Source of the DNA: Pisaster brevispinus
Lineage: Eukaryota; Echinodermata; Asteroidea; Forcipulatida; Asteriidae
NCBI GenBank assembly: GCA_023634235.1
Contig: JAMKCF010000004.1
Span: 22,204,527 to 22,268,526, forward strand
Reading direction: 5' to 3'
Length of the DNA stretch: 64,000 nucleotides
Part shown: positions 45,088 to 56,510 of the stretch, piece after piece
How positions within the stretch are numbered: the stretch's first letter is position 1
How the letters are laid out: each line of letters begins with the position of its first letter
Position numbers and translations under genes: made by a program
The notes under the pieces: model-generated
Database searches by the model: none
What the model was told of the DNA's origin: nothing
The model's input: only the letters and a program-made list of their open reading frames with translations

Positions 45088-45660
45088 GTTCCGTCCCAAC
45101 TTGACAATCGTCCCAACTATAGTTGGGGCTGGTCCCAACTTGAATGTTAAAGTTTGGGCCCATAGAGCTCAACAGGATACCTTGATCAATCCTGCTTGGA
45201 TTGCTGTGTGCAGACGCACAAGCTGATGTACAAACTCATGTCAAGACTAATGATGGAGCTAGAGCCGGTCGCAAGTCAGTGCCCAAGATAAGGTTTGGAA
45301 TATGCCCTTTTTTAGTTGAATCATGGTTGAATGATACTATCGCTCATTTTACTCTCTTTTCTGACAGCGGCCACATGCTGGGTGACGTTTTCAGTCTCAA
45401 AGTCAAAGTAGGCCTACGCATTTAATTTCCCTTCTCTCGGAAAACCATAATTCTAATCAAATATTCTCCAGAACTCGTATATAAAGTGGTCTTATTAACT
45501 TTATACTTACTATTCATTGTTTTTAGTTTATTTATGGGGGTGGGGTGGGGTGCTCTGTGTTTACCGCGATCCCAACTATAGTTGGGGCGCCTCAACTTTA
45601 ACACTCAAGTTGGGACCAGTCCCAAATATAGTTGGGACGATTGTCAAGTTGGGGCGGAAC
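45088..45660. mobile_element. Element F3 with inverted repeats of about 67 bp
   Basis: Left arm 45088-45154 ('gttccgtcccaacttgacaa'...) and right arm 45593-45660 are complementary with a few mismatches. 'cccaactatagttggg' occurs in both arms and a third time at about 45570. The 440-bp interior has no transposase. Confidence 0.8.
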
Positions 45661-46348
45661 ACCATGATGTTTACTGATACACATGTGCACTGAGAAACTG
45701 TTTGTTAATTCTAGTTAGTCTTTAGTCAAGTCAGTACTCACCTCCAACACAGCGCCACCACAGCAGAACAGGAACCAACAGCAAGGAGCATGGAGTTAAA
45801 CAGCTTGCTGCAGCGACACAAACAAGACTAGATAGGCAATGCTGCTGTTTCAGCGAATCGAATCAGGGCTCGTGATCTATCTGCACTGATCTATTGTTGC
45901 ACTAAAAGTGTTACTTGCTGAAATGGCGTCCAGTCACCAGTGCACATTTCACATTTCAGCCCGAGGTCCCCAATTTACACCTATTGGCACTCTATAATCT
46001 TTGATTAGTATGCAGACATTTCTGAAAGCAGTGGTTGGAAAGACGTCCTTGTCCATTTGGCAAAGTGCTCTTCCATTAGAAAATCTTAAAGTCTATGGGA
46101 AGCTTCTGAAGGGGCACCGAGGCAAAGACCAGGGGGCAACAGAGGGCCATGGCCTCCGTGGCCTCTGAGTAATTCCAGCCCTGCAATGTAACATTTGAAC
46201 TGTTTTAATTTGAATGAGCACTGAGAGAAGATTGACCTCATTTTTTTATTATGGGTAAGAATTCTTCAATACTCAACAGAACTGAAAGAGATTTATTAGA
46301 CTGAAGGTCAACATTTGAACAAGAACACAAGACTGTCCAGTCATGAGT

Positions 46349-46995
46349 TTACTGGCCCAATGCTATAATCACTGGCCTCGGGTTACTGGCCCAATGCTTT
46401 AATCACTGGCCTCGGCTTACTGGCCCAATGCTATAATCACTGGCCTCGGGTTACTGGCCCAATGCTTTAATCACTGGCCTCGGCTTACTGGCCCAATGCT
46501 GTAATCACTGGCCTCGGGTTACTGGCCCAATGCTGTAATCACTGGCCTCGGGTTACTGGCCCAATGCTGTAATCACTGGCCTCGGGTTACTGGCCCAATG
46601 CTATAATCACTGGCCTCGGGTTACTGGCCCAATGCTTTAATCACTGGCCTCGGCTTACTGGCCCAATGCTGTAATCACTGGCCTCGGGTTACTGGCCCAA
46701 TGCTGTAATCACTGGCCTCGGGTTACTGGCCCAATGCTTTAATCACTGGCCTCGGCTTACTGGCCCAACGCTATAATCACTGGCCTCGGGTTACTGGCCC
46801 AATGCTGTAATCACTGGCCTCGGGTTACTGGCCCAATGCTTTAATCACTGGCCTCGGCTTACTGGCCCAACGCTATAATCACTGGCCTCGGCTTACTGGC
46901 CCAATGCTTTAATCACTGGCCTCGGGTTACTGGCCCAATGCTTTAATCACTGGCCTCGGCTTACTGGCCCAATGCTATAATCACTGGCCTCGGGC
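46349..46995. repeat. 34-bp minisatellite, 19 units
   Basis: 'actggccc' starts units at 46351, 46385 and so on to 46963, strictly every 34 bp (18 intervals). Units differ only at a few sites (ctata/cttta/ctgta; cgggt/cggct). Edges match the single-unit relative at 6211-6280. Confidence 0.95.
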
Positions 46996-47036
46996 CTTTG
47001 CGCCAGTGTCAATTTTGAGCCCTGGAATAAGGACTG

Positions 47037-47441
47037 TAAGGGGCCATTCAGAATAGTCAATGTTACAAAAATTTGATTTATTTATTTTATTTATTTATTT
47101 TTTTTTTTACCCACCCACCCGCCCCAAATTTCGATTTTTAAATATTGAATGGCTTCATAATATAATCTATACACTTAAGAACAAAGTAATGCCTCAAATG
47201 AACCAGATATTTTAGGCCAAAGGTCTCCAACATCAGTAGTTTTCAATGTTTTTTTCTGGCTTAAACAAACAACTTTGTAGTTTATCAGAAATTAAATTGA
47301 GGATCTTGGCTAGCGGGGTACTTTTTCTTCATCTTTTTCAGTTAATAATTTATATACTTTTTAAAAGAAAAAAAAACCTAATTTCGATTTTCAGTTATTT
47401 CTTGAATTTTTTTTACATTGACTATTCTGAATGGCCCCTTA
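47037..47441. mobile_element. MITE M3 with 27-bp perfect TIRs
   Basis: The left end TAAGGGGCCATTCAGAATAG continues to a perfect 27-bp match with the right end (ending ...GAATGGCCCCTTA). A TA at each edge can be read as the target duplication. It is about 405 bp with no coding capacity and begins 40 bp after the 34-bp array. Confidence 0.85.
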
Positions 47442-47692
47442 GGTTAAATTTTGTTTCCTCAAACATTTATTATGTTTTGTGAAAAGAATTCCCAAATCAT
47501 GCTGTCAATATTACTATTAATGTTTATTAAAATTTCAGTGGTTTACGCTCTTTTCATTTTCTGCAGTTTCTTCAGAGGAGAGATGCATCTGTAAAGATGG
47601 ATTAGCGCTTAAAATCTAAAATGTGGTAAATCACTTGTCTTTTAAACAAAATTATCAAAGACAATTATATTTTCAACCCGAAAATGGCTTGA

Positions 47693-50600
47693 ATGAAGAT
47701 GGCTGCAAATTTGGACGGCAAGGAGAGTTTGATGGAGGATGACAACAACGGTGGGCTTTCTGTTGGAGATGAGATCGATGGCGTCAAAGATGATGTCATT
47801 TCCTCATCTCAAGCTTTGAAGGAGGAACAAGGGACCAGCGAGGATGGCTGCCAAGATGTTGAACTAGGTGACTATTTAGACAAGCTCAATGAAAGCGGCC
47901 AAATTGAGGTTTTGTGAACTGCTATCATTTTCCAATAGATAGAGTCCTTGTGAAGCGGGGAAAAAAATCAATTCTCTAACAAAATTTTACAATTCTCTTA
48001 CCTCATGTTAAAGTGGTGTAAAATGCCATTTTTCTTGATATTCTTTTGGGTTGAACAAAGAAAAATTGGCTAGAGCGGGACCGGACTTGAACCTTGGACC
48101 TCCAGATTTACATGGCGGCCCTCTACCTATTTTTTTCAATATCTGTTGTCAATAGGGAGACTGTCAAAATAAGGCTAGATCGCTCAGTTGGTAGAGCGCC
48201 AGCATATTAATCTTGAGGTCCAAACCATATTACTTCAAAGGGAATGCTTTCTCAAAATGGTTTATACTATCAACAGCTGCAGTTCTTTTTACCAAGTAAG
48301 TTTTTATGGTCATTAATTTTTGGAGTGTTTACCAATTAATGACCCTACCTTAAAAAAAAATCTGATAGATAGCCAGTAACGAGTCTTGGGGCTTTGGAGG
48401 CTCTCTAAAACCTCCACTACAGTGTCTTGCTGATCAGACTAGACACAAAAACACAGGTTCTTTTATTTATGTCATGCACATAGAGGTTTGCCAAGGTATT
48501 TCTGAGTTGACTTCTTCATCATCATCATTCAACATAGACTTAAGTCCGTGGTCGCCTCGTCCTTGGATTGTAATGGGGGCATATTCCTGGAGTTGCCGCC
48601 ATCACCTGTTCTCTTTTAATTGCAGCTATTCTCAGCTCTCACACACTTCTACCACTCCACTTTGTCACATTGTCTATCTAGGTCGGCTTAGGGCGACCTC
48701 TTCCATGACTTGTACCCATAGATAGACTGTCTATAATTGCCTCGGGTAGACCTCTTTGTCTCATCACATGAGCGCACCACATAGCCTTCAACTCTAACTT
48801 GACTACCTGATACACCTTTACACTTTTAAGTGTGTTTAAAACTTAATCAATATTCTTCTTATATTTTTTTGGCCCAGATGTAAAAGACCCAGGAACATCG
48901 GATGATCGTTGCCAAGAAGACAGCAGTTGTGGCGCTGAAGCAAAGATTGATGAGACACTCAAAGATGCAATTATGGATGATATTACCACAGTGTCGGAAG
49001 AACTTGAGAGTGAGACTGCACCATTGAAAGCTGACGATGGAGAAAGCAACCGTCTCAATGATGGACAGAAGGAGCCACTTGGAGAAGACGTTGCATCCGA
49101 TGACCGCGGGACCCCAACCCTTCAATCGGACGCTCCTAAAGAACCTGCTGATAATGACTCGATAGAAGACATCTGTGAGTCACCACAACCAGATATGGCG
49201 GATCCCAATGACGTCTGTTTAACCGCAGAAGTTACAGAGGATAAAAATGAGTCCACTTTGGTTGAAGGGGAAGCAGAGGAGACGAAGCAGCCTGAGGATA
49301 CACCACAAGTCTCCATGCAAGGGGATTCTAAACAATCTCAAGTTGCACCTCTGTCCGAAAATACCGGCAGTTCAAAATTGTCCACAGGGAGCGGAGGAGG
49401 AGCTGACAAGATGGCACCCGTTACTGTTTCTGAGACGGATGCAAATGGGGCTGGACATGTCAAAGGACATAATGGCGATGGAGGAGCAGATGTGGACTCA
49501 TCGGATGATGTTAAGGTCATTGCTGAATCAGTGCAGTCCGTAGTAATCCTCCCAAACCCTGCTTCGGAAAAGTCTGAGAAAGTTTCGTCAACAGAGAAAC
49601 GAGAGGTTCACGTGCTCCAGCAACTGGACACAGCGAACTTGAATAATAATGCTAAGGGTCGGAGTTCATCCTCGGAGCAGACGAGTAAGACGGAAGCAAA
49701 GTCTAGCTCATCAGCGAGTGGGAAAGAGTCCAACAGGACCAGCTCAGCGAAACAAGACACACCCAGCCAAGACTCTACCAAAGACAGGGTGGGTAAGTCC
49801 TACTCAGCACAGAGAGTGGCAAACAGAGGTAATCGCGGGAAGGGAGCAGCCCCTGACCCGAAAACACTGACTAAACAAGAAGCGTCGAGACCAACTGATG
49901 GGACTGCCAGATCGGACTCTGCTAAGGAGAAGGTCGTCTTAACAGACGATGCAGTGAAAGGGAAGGAAAAGGGGAAGCATGCCTCGGAGCATAGTAGAGA
50001 GAAGACATCTGGGAGCGGCAGGTCAAGAGATGGGGACAGGGAAAGCGAGAGGAGAGACAAAGACAGGCGGAGGGACAAAGACAGGAGACCTTCAGACCCG
50101 GCGCCGGTGATTAAGAAGCCAGTCAAGACCAAAGAGGAGCTGGAGAAAGAGGAGGCTGAGCGGAAGAGGAGGGAAGAGGAACAGAAGAAGATGGAGATGG
50201 AGAAGAAACAAGCTGAAATCAAGAGACAAGAGGAAGAGGAACAGGTAACCATAGCTCCATGTAGATCCCATCGTAGACTTTTCATGTATCTGTTTTTCAA
50301 ATTTGGGGTTGAACAAAGAAAAATTGACTAGAGCGGGACTTGAACCTGCGACCTCCAGATTAATGTGCCGGAGCTCTACCAACTGAGCAATCCAGCCCAG
50401 TGCTGTGTATTTATTGAGTTGCAACATGGAGGGACCAGGGCCTAATTTCATAAAACTGTTTAGCAGAAAGAGCTGCTCAACAAATTTCTTTGCTAAGCAA
50501 AAAATGAGTGAGGCACCAGCCGCAAAAATGTAAACTGCATGGAATGTTGACGGTAACCTGTTTCTGCCAAGCGATATTTCTCTGTGCTTAGCAAGTTTTT

Positions 50601-53592
50601 TGTGCTTACAGGCTTTAATGGTCACGTGGTTGCTGGACGCAATTTTTTTTATCCAAATGCATCACAACTCAATGTGCATCCTAGTCTGGCACCCTGTGCG
50701 TTTCTGTACAGAAAATGGCTTCTAATCGCAAGTTGTTGCAACTCTCAATACACAGCTCTGTCTAGTCCAAATGTTGCCGGTCTTCCTCTTTTGCCAGTAT
50801 CTTTGTTCAGGGGTGTTAGTCAGAAGTTTTAGTTGCAGCTCAAGTGTATCGGCCTGATGCACTAGCTTGTGAGAGAGGAGAATACTGGTATTAATTTATT
50901 CTATCTGTTTGTTCCTTTCAGCGTCTTTTAGAAGAATCCAACGCAAAGCTTGCAGAGGAAGAACAGGTGAGTGAAAACAAGAAAAATTTCCCAGTTTATT
51001 TCGCATCTCGTTAAGCTCTGTCCATTTTTCTTTTCTGAGCCACAAGGTTGTTTGTTCAAAATGTGTGGGTATCATTTTCAGAGAGTAGTTTTATAGACTG
51101 AATGGAATTTATCATTCTGAAATTCACTGTTTTATATATCTCGTCAAAATATTTTTGACGAACGGGTTAAAAATCAGTGGGAAACCACGATCAGATTGAG
51201 GGAAGACTCCTCTCAAACCTCTCTAGCTTGTTTTGTTTTTAAATGTGTAGTTTAGAAAGTTTATGAAGCATTTTTTTTTTAGACTGAATGGACCTTTTCA
51301 TTCTGAAATCACAGTTTTGTTCCTAACAAACCTCTTGATTTAAAAAAAAAATGCATAAAAAGGAAAGTACATCTTGCCACAGATGTCTTGTCTGTAAAGG
51401 TAGGGTCATAGATTAGTTTTTGTCAACGTAATGCTGATTTGTTGGCCAAATTATCAAGAAAGATGCCATCAAAATCACATGTGAAAGTTTCAGCCTAATG
51501 TAGTGTCTACTTGCTGAGAAAACAGCCCAAAAAATGGCACATTTTTTTCACACGACTGTCGATCCATCCACATTTTAGCGAGGTGACAGCGGGTAACAAT
51601 TGCATCTCTGGCCGCAGCATTCGCGAATGAGCACCAACCCTCCCAATCTGAGAAATGATTCATGCTTGAATCGTTTCTAAGGTTTAAATGTTTTGGGGTG
51701 AAAAATTAGCCAAACCATATTACTTTGAAGTAGTTTATACTATCAACAGCTGCAGTGCTTCTCACCAAGCAAGTTTTTACGGTCATTAATTTACCAACCT
51801 ATGGCCCTACCTTTAATGGCAAAGATCTTCAATTCCTTGGCATTTACCTTGGTTCTCTTTAACCCTAACCATGCTAAATGCAACAATATGCACCCAATGG
51901 TAATAGTTGTTGTAATCTGTTGCATTTGGCAGTCAACGCAGATGTCATTCTTGGACTGAATTTGTTGCATTTTGCAGTGAAGTGACTTCATATAGGTTTG
52001 GGTGCTGCTATTGTATCTGAACAAATTATAATGGGTATTTCAAAATATTTTTTTATGGGAAAAGTATTGAGAAGTATGATGTAATATTAGGTAAGAATCA
52101 TAATTCAAATCATATTCAAAAGACTGTATAATAACAGTTAACAGTTACAAGTCACCACTACACATGTGCATACTGTTGCATTTAGCAGGGCAAACACCCT
52201 TGCTCAGTCCTTTCACAAACAGCATGCCTGCACAATGCAACAATATCCCTTGTTGCATTTTGTTGCATTTGGCATGGTTCTCATTTCAACTGTGTTGCAT
52301 TCTGTTGTATTTGGCAGGGTATGTAGAGAGACCATAATGGGGGTTAGGGTTAAGAAATAATAAACATGGCAAAACAGGAGGTACGGACGTTTATTTTACC
52401 CTCAAGAAACGGCACATGTTCCCTTAAAATGAAAACCCAACTTCGGTGAGACAGATTTCTGTCCCTGCTCTTTTTCCTCCAGAAACTTTTTTTTTTATTA
52501 CACCCCATACTAAGATTCTGCTTTGTGATGGGTTTAGAGCGCGTCACACGATATGTCATACTTTCACTAGAAAGCCGTGAAGCACAACACACTATACCCA
52601 TAGCAACCAATGTACTGTCCCCATAGCAACCAGGGAAGCTATATCTGCAACAAGGGCAGCTTCGTGATACCAGGATATTTATGTTGGTGTATTGTATGGG
52701 GTGTTAAAAAACTCTGATGAAACTACAACTCCCTTGGTGACCCCGGACCAATCTATTTTTCCAGAGGCGAAGTCGAGGGAAAATAGAACACTCCAGGGGT
52801 CACCTCAGGAGCCGTAGTTTTAATGATAACGTCATCGGCGATCACTCGCGAATGAGTAGGAGCGTCAACCAAGTATGCTTCAGTTTAGTTAGGGTCCCTA
52901 TGGACTCTGGAGTTGCTGACAAGATCCTTGAGCTGCATCAAGGCAGGAAAAATCTTGGTTAACTGGGTGTCCATGGAGCTTGGTTTTTTCTCGCTCTTTT
53001 TGGAGGGTCCGTCCGCGCTTTTCCCTCCTGTCGCCGTACTTTTTCCAAGTGCTTTATACCCCTTCAGGCAGTAACTTCCTCCAAGAAGGTCTCCCAGTTG
53101 TTAGCAAAGACTGCGATTCGATTGGTTTAGAGTGCATCACATGATGTCTTTTTTGATAGAAATCTGTGCTAACGCGACGTACTATACATGCACCAAACAA
53201 TGCACTAAACCCATAGCAACCAATGTACTATCCCATAGCAACCAGCGTACTGTACCGATAGAGCAACCAGTGTGCTATTCTCATAGCAACAGCAGCTTCT
53301 TGGTATCTTAATGTTGCCGATGGAAAGTGGACCACTCCAGTATCATCGAGGGAGGCGTAGTTTTAACCATAGCATTCGAAGCAGTCAATATATAGCGCTC
53401 GATAGCACTTGAAGCAGTCTGTATTTGTATGCTCTACTTTTGTAACTGCATTAATGATACCAAGCATGATCATAATCAACTTTATCATTTTGAATCGTCT
53501 AATTTAGAAACAAGCGTTTGAGATAGCAGCGGAAGCCGTGCAGAGGAAGGAAGCCAAGCTTTTGCTACGAGCCAAGAACCTGGGTGCTGCAG
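47693..53592 (+). CDS. Unidentified acidic/coiled-coil protein, 5' part of gene
   Basis: Exons: 47567-47867 (coding from 47693), 48878-50244, 50922-50966, 53508-53592; phases agree (1, 0, 0, ends in 1). An in-frame TGA directly precedes the first ATG, fixing the start. The 557 codons seen give an acidic, Ser/Asp/Glu-rich region (residues 1-300), a Ser/Thr/Lys-rich part, and a basic Arg-Asp repeat (DRESERRDKDRRRDKDRR). A Lys/Glu coiled coil follows (KEELEKEEAERKRREEEQKK to LLEESNAKLAEEEQ), then AFEIAAEAVQRKEAKLLLRAKNLG. No signal peptide or membrane segment. Composition suggests a nuclear or RNA-related scaffold protein, but I do not recognise the family. The gene continues downstream; the next exon was not found before 64 kb. 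It may share a promoter with MCM10. Confidence 0.75.
47903..48353. repeat. Repeat cluster in intron: M4 piece, T1 inverted pair, M2 piece
   Basis: 47903-48030 has M4 sequence ('ccaatagatagagtccttgt'). 48048-48223 has opposed T1 tRNA-like heads, both decayed. 48224-48353 ends with 'ttaatgaccctacctta', the M2 right end. Confidence 0.65.
48354..48877. other. Intron sequence with a possible LINE 3' relic
   Basis: 'cttcatcatcatcattcaac' onward to 'gagcgcaccacatagcctt' gives a short plus-strand open frame with no domain. It has the look of old repeat sequence but I cannot assign it. Confidence 0.3.
50305..50615. repeat. T1 tRNA-like head followed by M5 element
   Basis: A minus-strand tRNA-like head at 50324-50397 starts 80 nt after the donor of exon 2 of the plus-strand gene. 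50428-50615 is M5-like ('gggcctaatttcataaaact', 'gctgctcaacaaatttcttt', 'tgcttagcaagttttttgtg'). Confidence 0.7.
51397..51813 (-). mobile_element. MITE M2, complete reversed copy
   Basis: AAGGTAGGGTCATAG at the left and ...GGCCCTACCTT at the right, each flanked by TA; 417 bp; interior is the reverse of 16465-16881. Confidence 0.85.
51814..53507 (+). other. Intron with scattered short repeats
   Basis: 'ttgcatttggca'-type words recur at 51920-52320. 'ccatagcaaccaatgtact' words recur at 52590-52630 and 53210-53290. No gene supported. Confidence 0.45.
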
Positions 53593-54974
53593 GTAAGAAA
53601 CAATTAATTAGCTTTTTTTAATAAACAGGTTCCCACAAATCTAACCGGTTGTCATTGATGTTGCCATCTGTATGAATTATGCAGCGAAGGAGGTATACAG
53701 GTTGTTAAATATTTTTAATATTCAAAAGGGAAAGGTGCAAAGATCAACTTGAGCATCAGTGTTTACTTTTGATTCGCATTTGCAGCAAGTATGTACTGGG
53801 TTTGTCGTAAGTCTGAAAGGAAGTTGAGATTCTCACAAAGTTATTAACAACAAACTATTTATTACTTTAACTTGTAACATACATATAGAAATACATTTTA
53901 AAACTTACGCGGGAAAACTTTTGTGGGGGGAAAAGTAGCTGAACTGAAAATACCCCCATCTAGAATTCTTTTTGAAATGCCACTAGAACCACGAAAGCTT
54001 CAGAGGCCATCGGAGGACCATGGAACTCCCAGTCTGTTGGGGTTGTAGCTGAGTACCCAAGTGAAACATCTAGAACATTAAATGCCCCCCCCTCTCTCTC
54101 GAACCCAGGCAGATCATTGAACACACAATGTAGATCTATCCTTTGCACTGAGACACTACAAGTGTCAAGGAATGATCAAAGCTACCCCAGTGAGAATCTT
54201 GTTTACATAAACCCTGAATCTTCGGATTCTCTTAAAGTTCCTGTGATCTGATTAGGACCAAGGATCCCATGTCATTATGGGTTCCTGATTCCTATCTTGT
54301 TCTCGCATCGAAGACAAAACCCTTTACTGCTGTTGGCAAACCACTTCTTACCTCGGAACTTATCGAAATTTGGAACAACATCAAAAAACAAGACAAGGCA
54401 ACCTGGATTGGTCTGTTCTTGTGAGGGTCATGCAGGTTTTCCTTCGTAGACAGCAATTGTATGATGGAAATATAAACTTCTACTGGAACATTTCAAAGAC
54501 AGCAATTGTATGATGGAAATATAAACTTCTACTGGAACATTTCAAAGGGCACGAGGCAGTGACAAGGGGCATGAAGGTAATGACCAGGGGCATAAAGGGC
54601 AATTGCCTCTGAATTATCAGGCCCGATGTATGTTTCTAGCAAACTCTCGCATGAAATTGTTTTAAAGCAATCACACCAGATGCATTCTTGTTTGACATAA
54701 ATCAATGACATTGTAGTAAAACATTGTGGAACTACATGTATGAGAGCAAACAATTTTGATGAAAGGTACAGTTTTGGGGAAAGAGTTTAGAATAATGACC
54801 AGATGTTGGTTTTACTATTTTAAGACTACATTGAACTATGAGATGCACAACGTTCCGGCAATTTGATTACCAAGTGAATACAGAAGGCCTACAGTGTTAC
54901 AATGGATACAAGTACACTTACAACTACTTACAGATTATACTTTTTGAGGCTTTGCATGGTGAGGTATCAATCTA
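53593..54974. other. Non-coding stretch with a 49-bp duplication
   Basis: 'agcaattgtatgatggaaat' units at 54452 and 54501 form a 49-bp perfect tandem pair. A 51-codon plus-strand frame at 54269-54424 (MSLWVPDSYLVLASK...) has protein-like composition but no splice context or known family. Confidence 0.4.
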
Positions 54975-55521
54975 TATTCGGTTTGCGGTAACACCATGTG
55001 TATATCTACTAGCTATGTAGATTTGTTCTTTGAGAACTAGGTCTTGCTTTTTAATTCTACTGCCGCGGAGTAGATTTGGAATCGGGAGACTACTTCGGGA
55101 GACTACTTAGTTCTGAAAAGAACTGTCCAGCTTATTAGCTACTACCTGGGCGGAGGGTAGGAAATCGGCCGGGACTACTACTTTAGCTTAATAGTGGATC
55201 GGATCGAGGGGACTTCTTGTTCTTAACTTCACTGCCGCGGAGTGAGTTCTTAATTTGGTCTCAACGTTTCGACTAGCTTGCTCTAGTCATCGTCAGGAGG
55301 CAAGCTAAAGTAGTAGTCCCGGCCGATTTCCTACCCTCCGCCCAGGTAGTAGCTAATAAGCTGGACAGTTCTTTTCAGAACTAAGTAGTCTCCTGAAGTA
55401 GTCTCCCGATTCCAAATCTACTCCGCGGCAGTAGAATTAAAAAGCAAGACCAAAGAACAAATCTACATAGCTAGTAGATATACACATGGTGTTACCGCAA
55501 ACCGAATATCTACTTACAGAT
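54975..55521. mobile_element. Fold-back element F1, complete
   Basis: Left arm about 54975-55193 and right arm about 55303-55521 are inverted copies of about 215 bp ('ttcggtttgcggtaacacca' at the left, complement at the right). A roughly 110-bp centre carries 'ctgccgcggagtgagttctt' and, on the minus strand, CTGACGA...TCGAAACG. There is no open frame. Separate arms exist at 12048-12284 and 34728-35045. Confidence 0.85.
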
Positions 55522-56079
55522 TAATTTACACATTTTCTGTTTTGTTTTCTAAATTGATTTAACCTCAAACTACAACCAGGAGCAAGTTTGAGTACGCACC
55601 ATGGTTAACAATTTTGACTCAAACCTAGGCTGGTCTACCACTGGTTGACTACTGTGGTCGACGATTTGGAACCAGCCTCAGGCCAATGGTTTCTTCCCTG
55701 GTTCCCGGTAGCCTTGTTTCACACTAGCGTGTAAATGTAGTTAAGCGAACCAGTGACACTATAGCGAAATGGTGTTGAATACTGTACCGAGGGTTGATAA
55801 GATTTCCAAACGAGTTGTTCGAGTGACTACACCACTGCGCATGTACGTTGCTAGTCAATGGTCAACCATGAGCCGCACTCGAACTTGCTTTATACTGTTT
55901 AACTCATATTTGTTTCACATGAACCTCTACATAAACGGTATGTAAACCAACACCAATTTGTTTCACCAAAGACCTTTTTTTTGTACATCAATTACTGTTT
56001 TCTTTAAATATTTGTTATCTTACCCTTACTGGTCCAAACCCATCAAAATCCAACTGCATGTTTTGTTTGATTCTGCTTG
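55522..56079. other. Non-coding stretch
   Basis: Nothing supported; unique AT-rich sequence. Confidence 0.5.
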
Positions 56080-56510
56080 ACTGAGGACTGCACTTGTAAA
56101 CTGATCATGCTTTACATTGGAATAGGCATACCACCATAATCAGAGTCCAACAGTTTGGGTGGTGAGTTACTGAATGGTGTTGGACTGAGGACTGCACTAG
56201 TAAACTGACCATGCTTTACATGGGATCAGGCATACCACCATAATCAGAGTCCAACAGTTTGGGTGTTGAGTTACTGAATGGTGTTGGACTGAGGACTGCA
56301 CTAGTAAACTGACCATGCTTTACATGGGATCAAGTATACCACCATAATCAGAGTCCCAACAGTTTGGGTGGTGAGTTACTGAATGGTGTTGGACTGAGGA
56401 CTGCACTTGTAAACTGACCATGCTTTACATGGGATCACGTATACCACCATAATCAGAGTCCCAACAGCTCTAAATTGTTGAGTTAACCAAAATGGTGTTG
56501 ACATTAGTTA
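56080..56510 (+). repeat. 104-105-bp tandem repeat, 4 units plus a decayed fifth
   Basis: 'actgagg' of the unit starts at 56080, 56184, 56288 and 56393. The unit includes 'aaactgaccatgctttacat' and 'ataccaccataatcagagtc'. Single relatives occur at about 62740, 63080 and 63490. Confidence 0.9.

Larger units (their letters stand above)
44263..47566 (+). other. Putative first intron of the plus-strand gene, repeat-bearing
   Basis: It holds a C run (44946-44956), the inverted-repeat element at 45088-45660, the 34-bp array and MITE M3. Between about 44280 and 45080, and between 45661 and 46340, I see no gene. Confidence 0.4.

Noticed and set aside
49800..50625. Leu/Ser-rich minus-strand frames opposite exon 2 of the unidentified gene
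   Set aside because: They are antisense shadows of the Lys/Glu/Arg-rich coding exon; apparent hydrophobicity is a complement effect.
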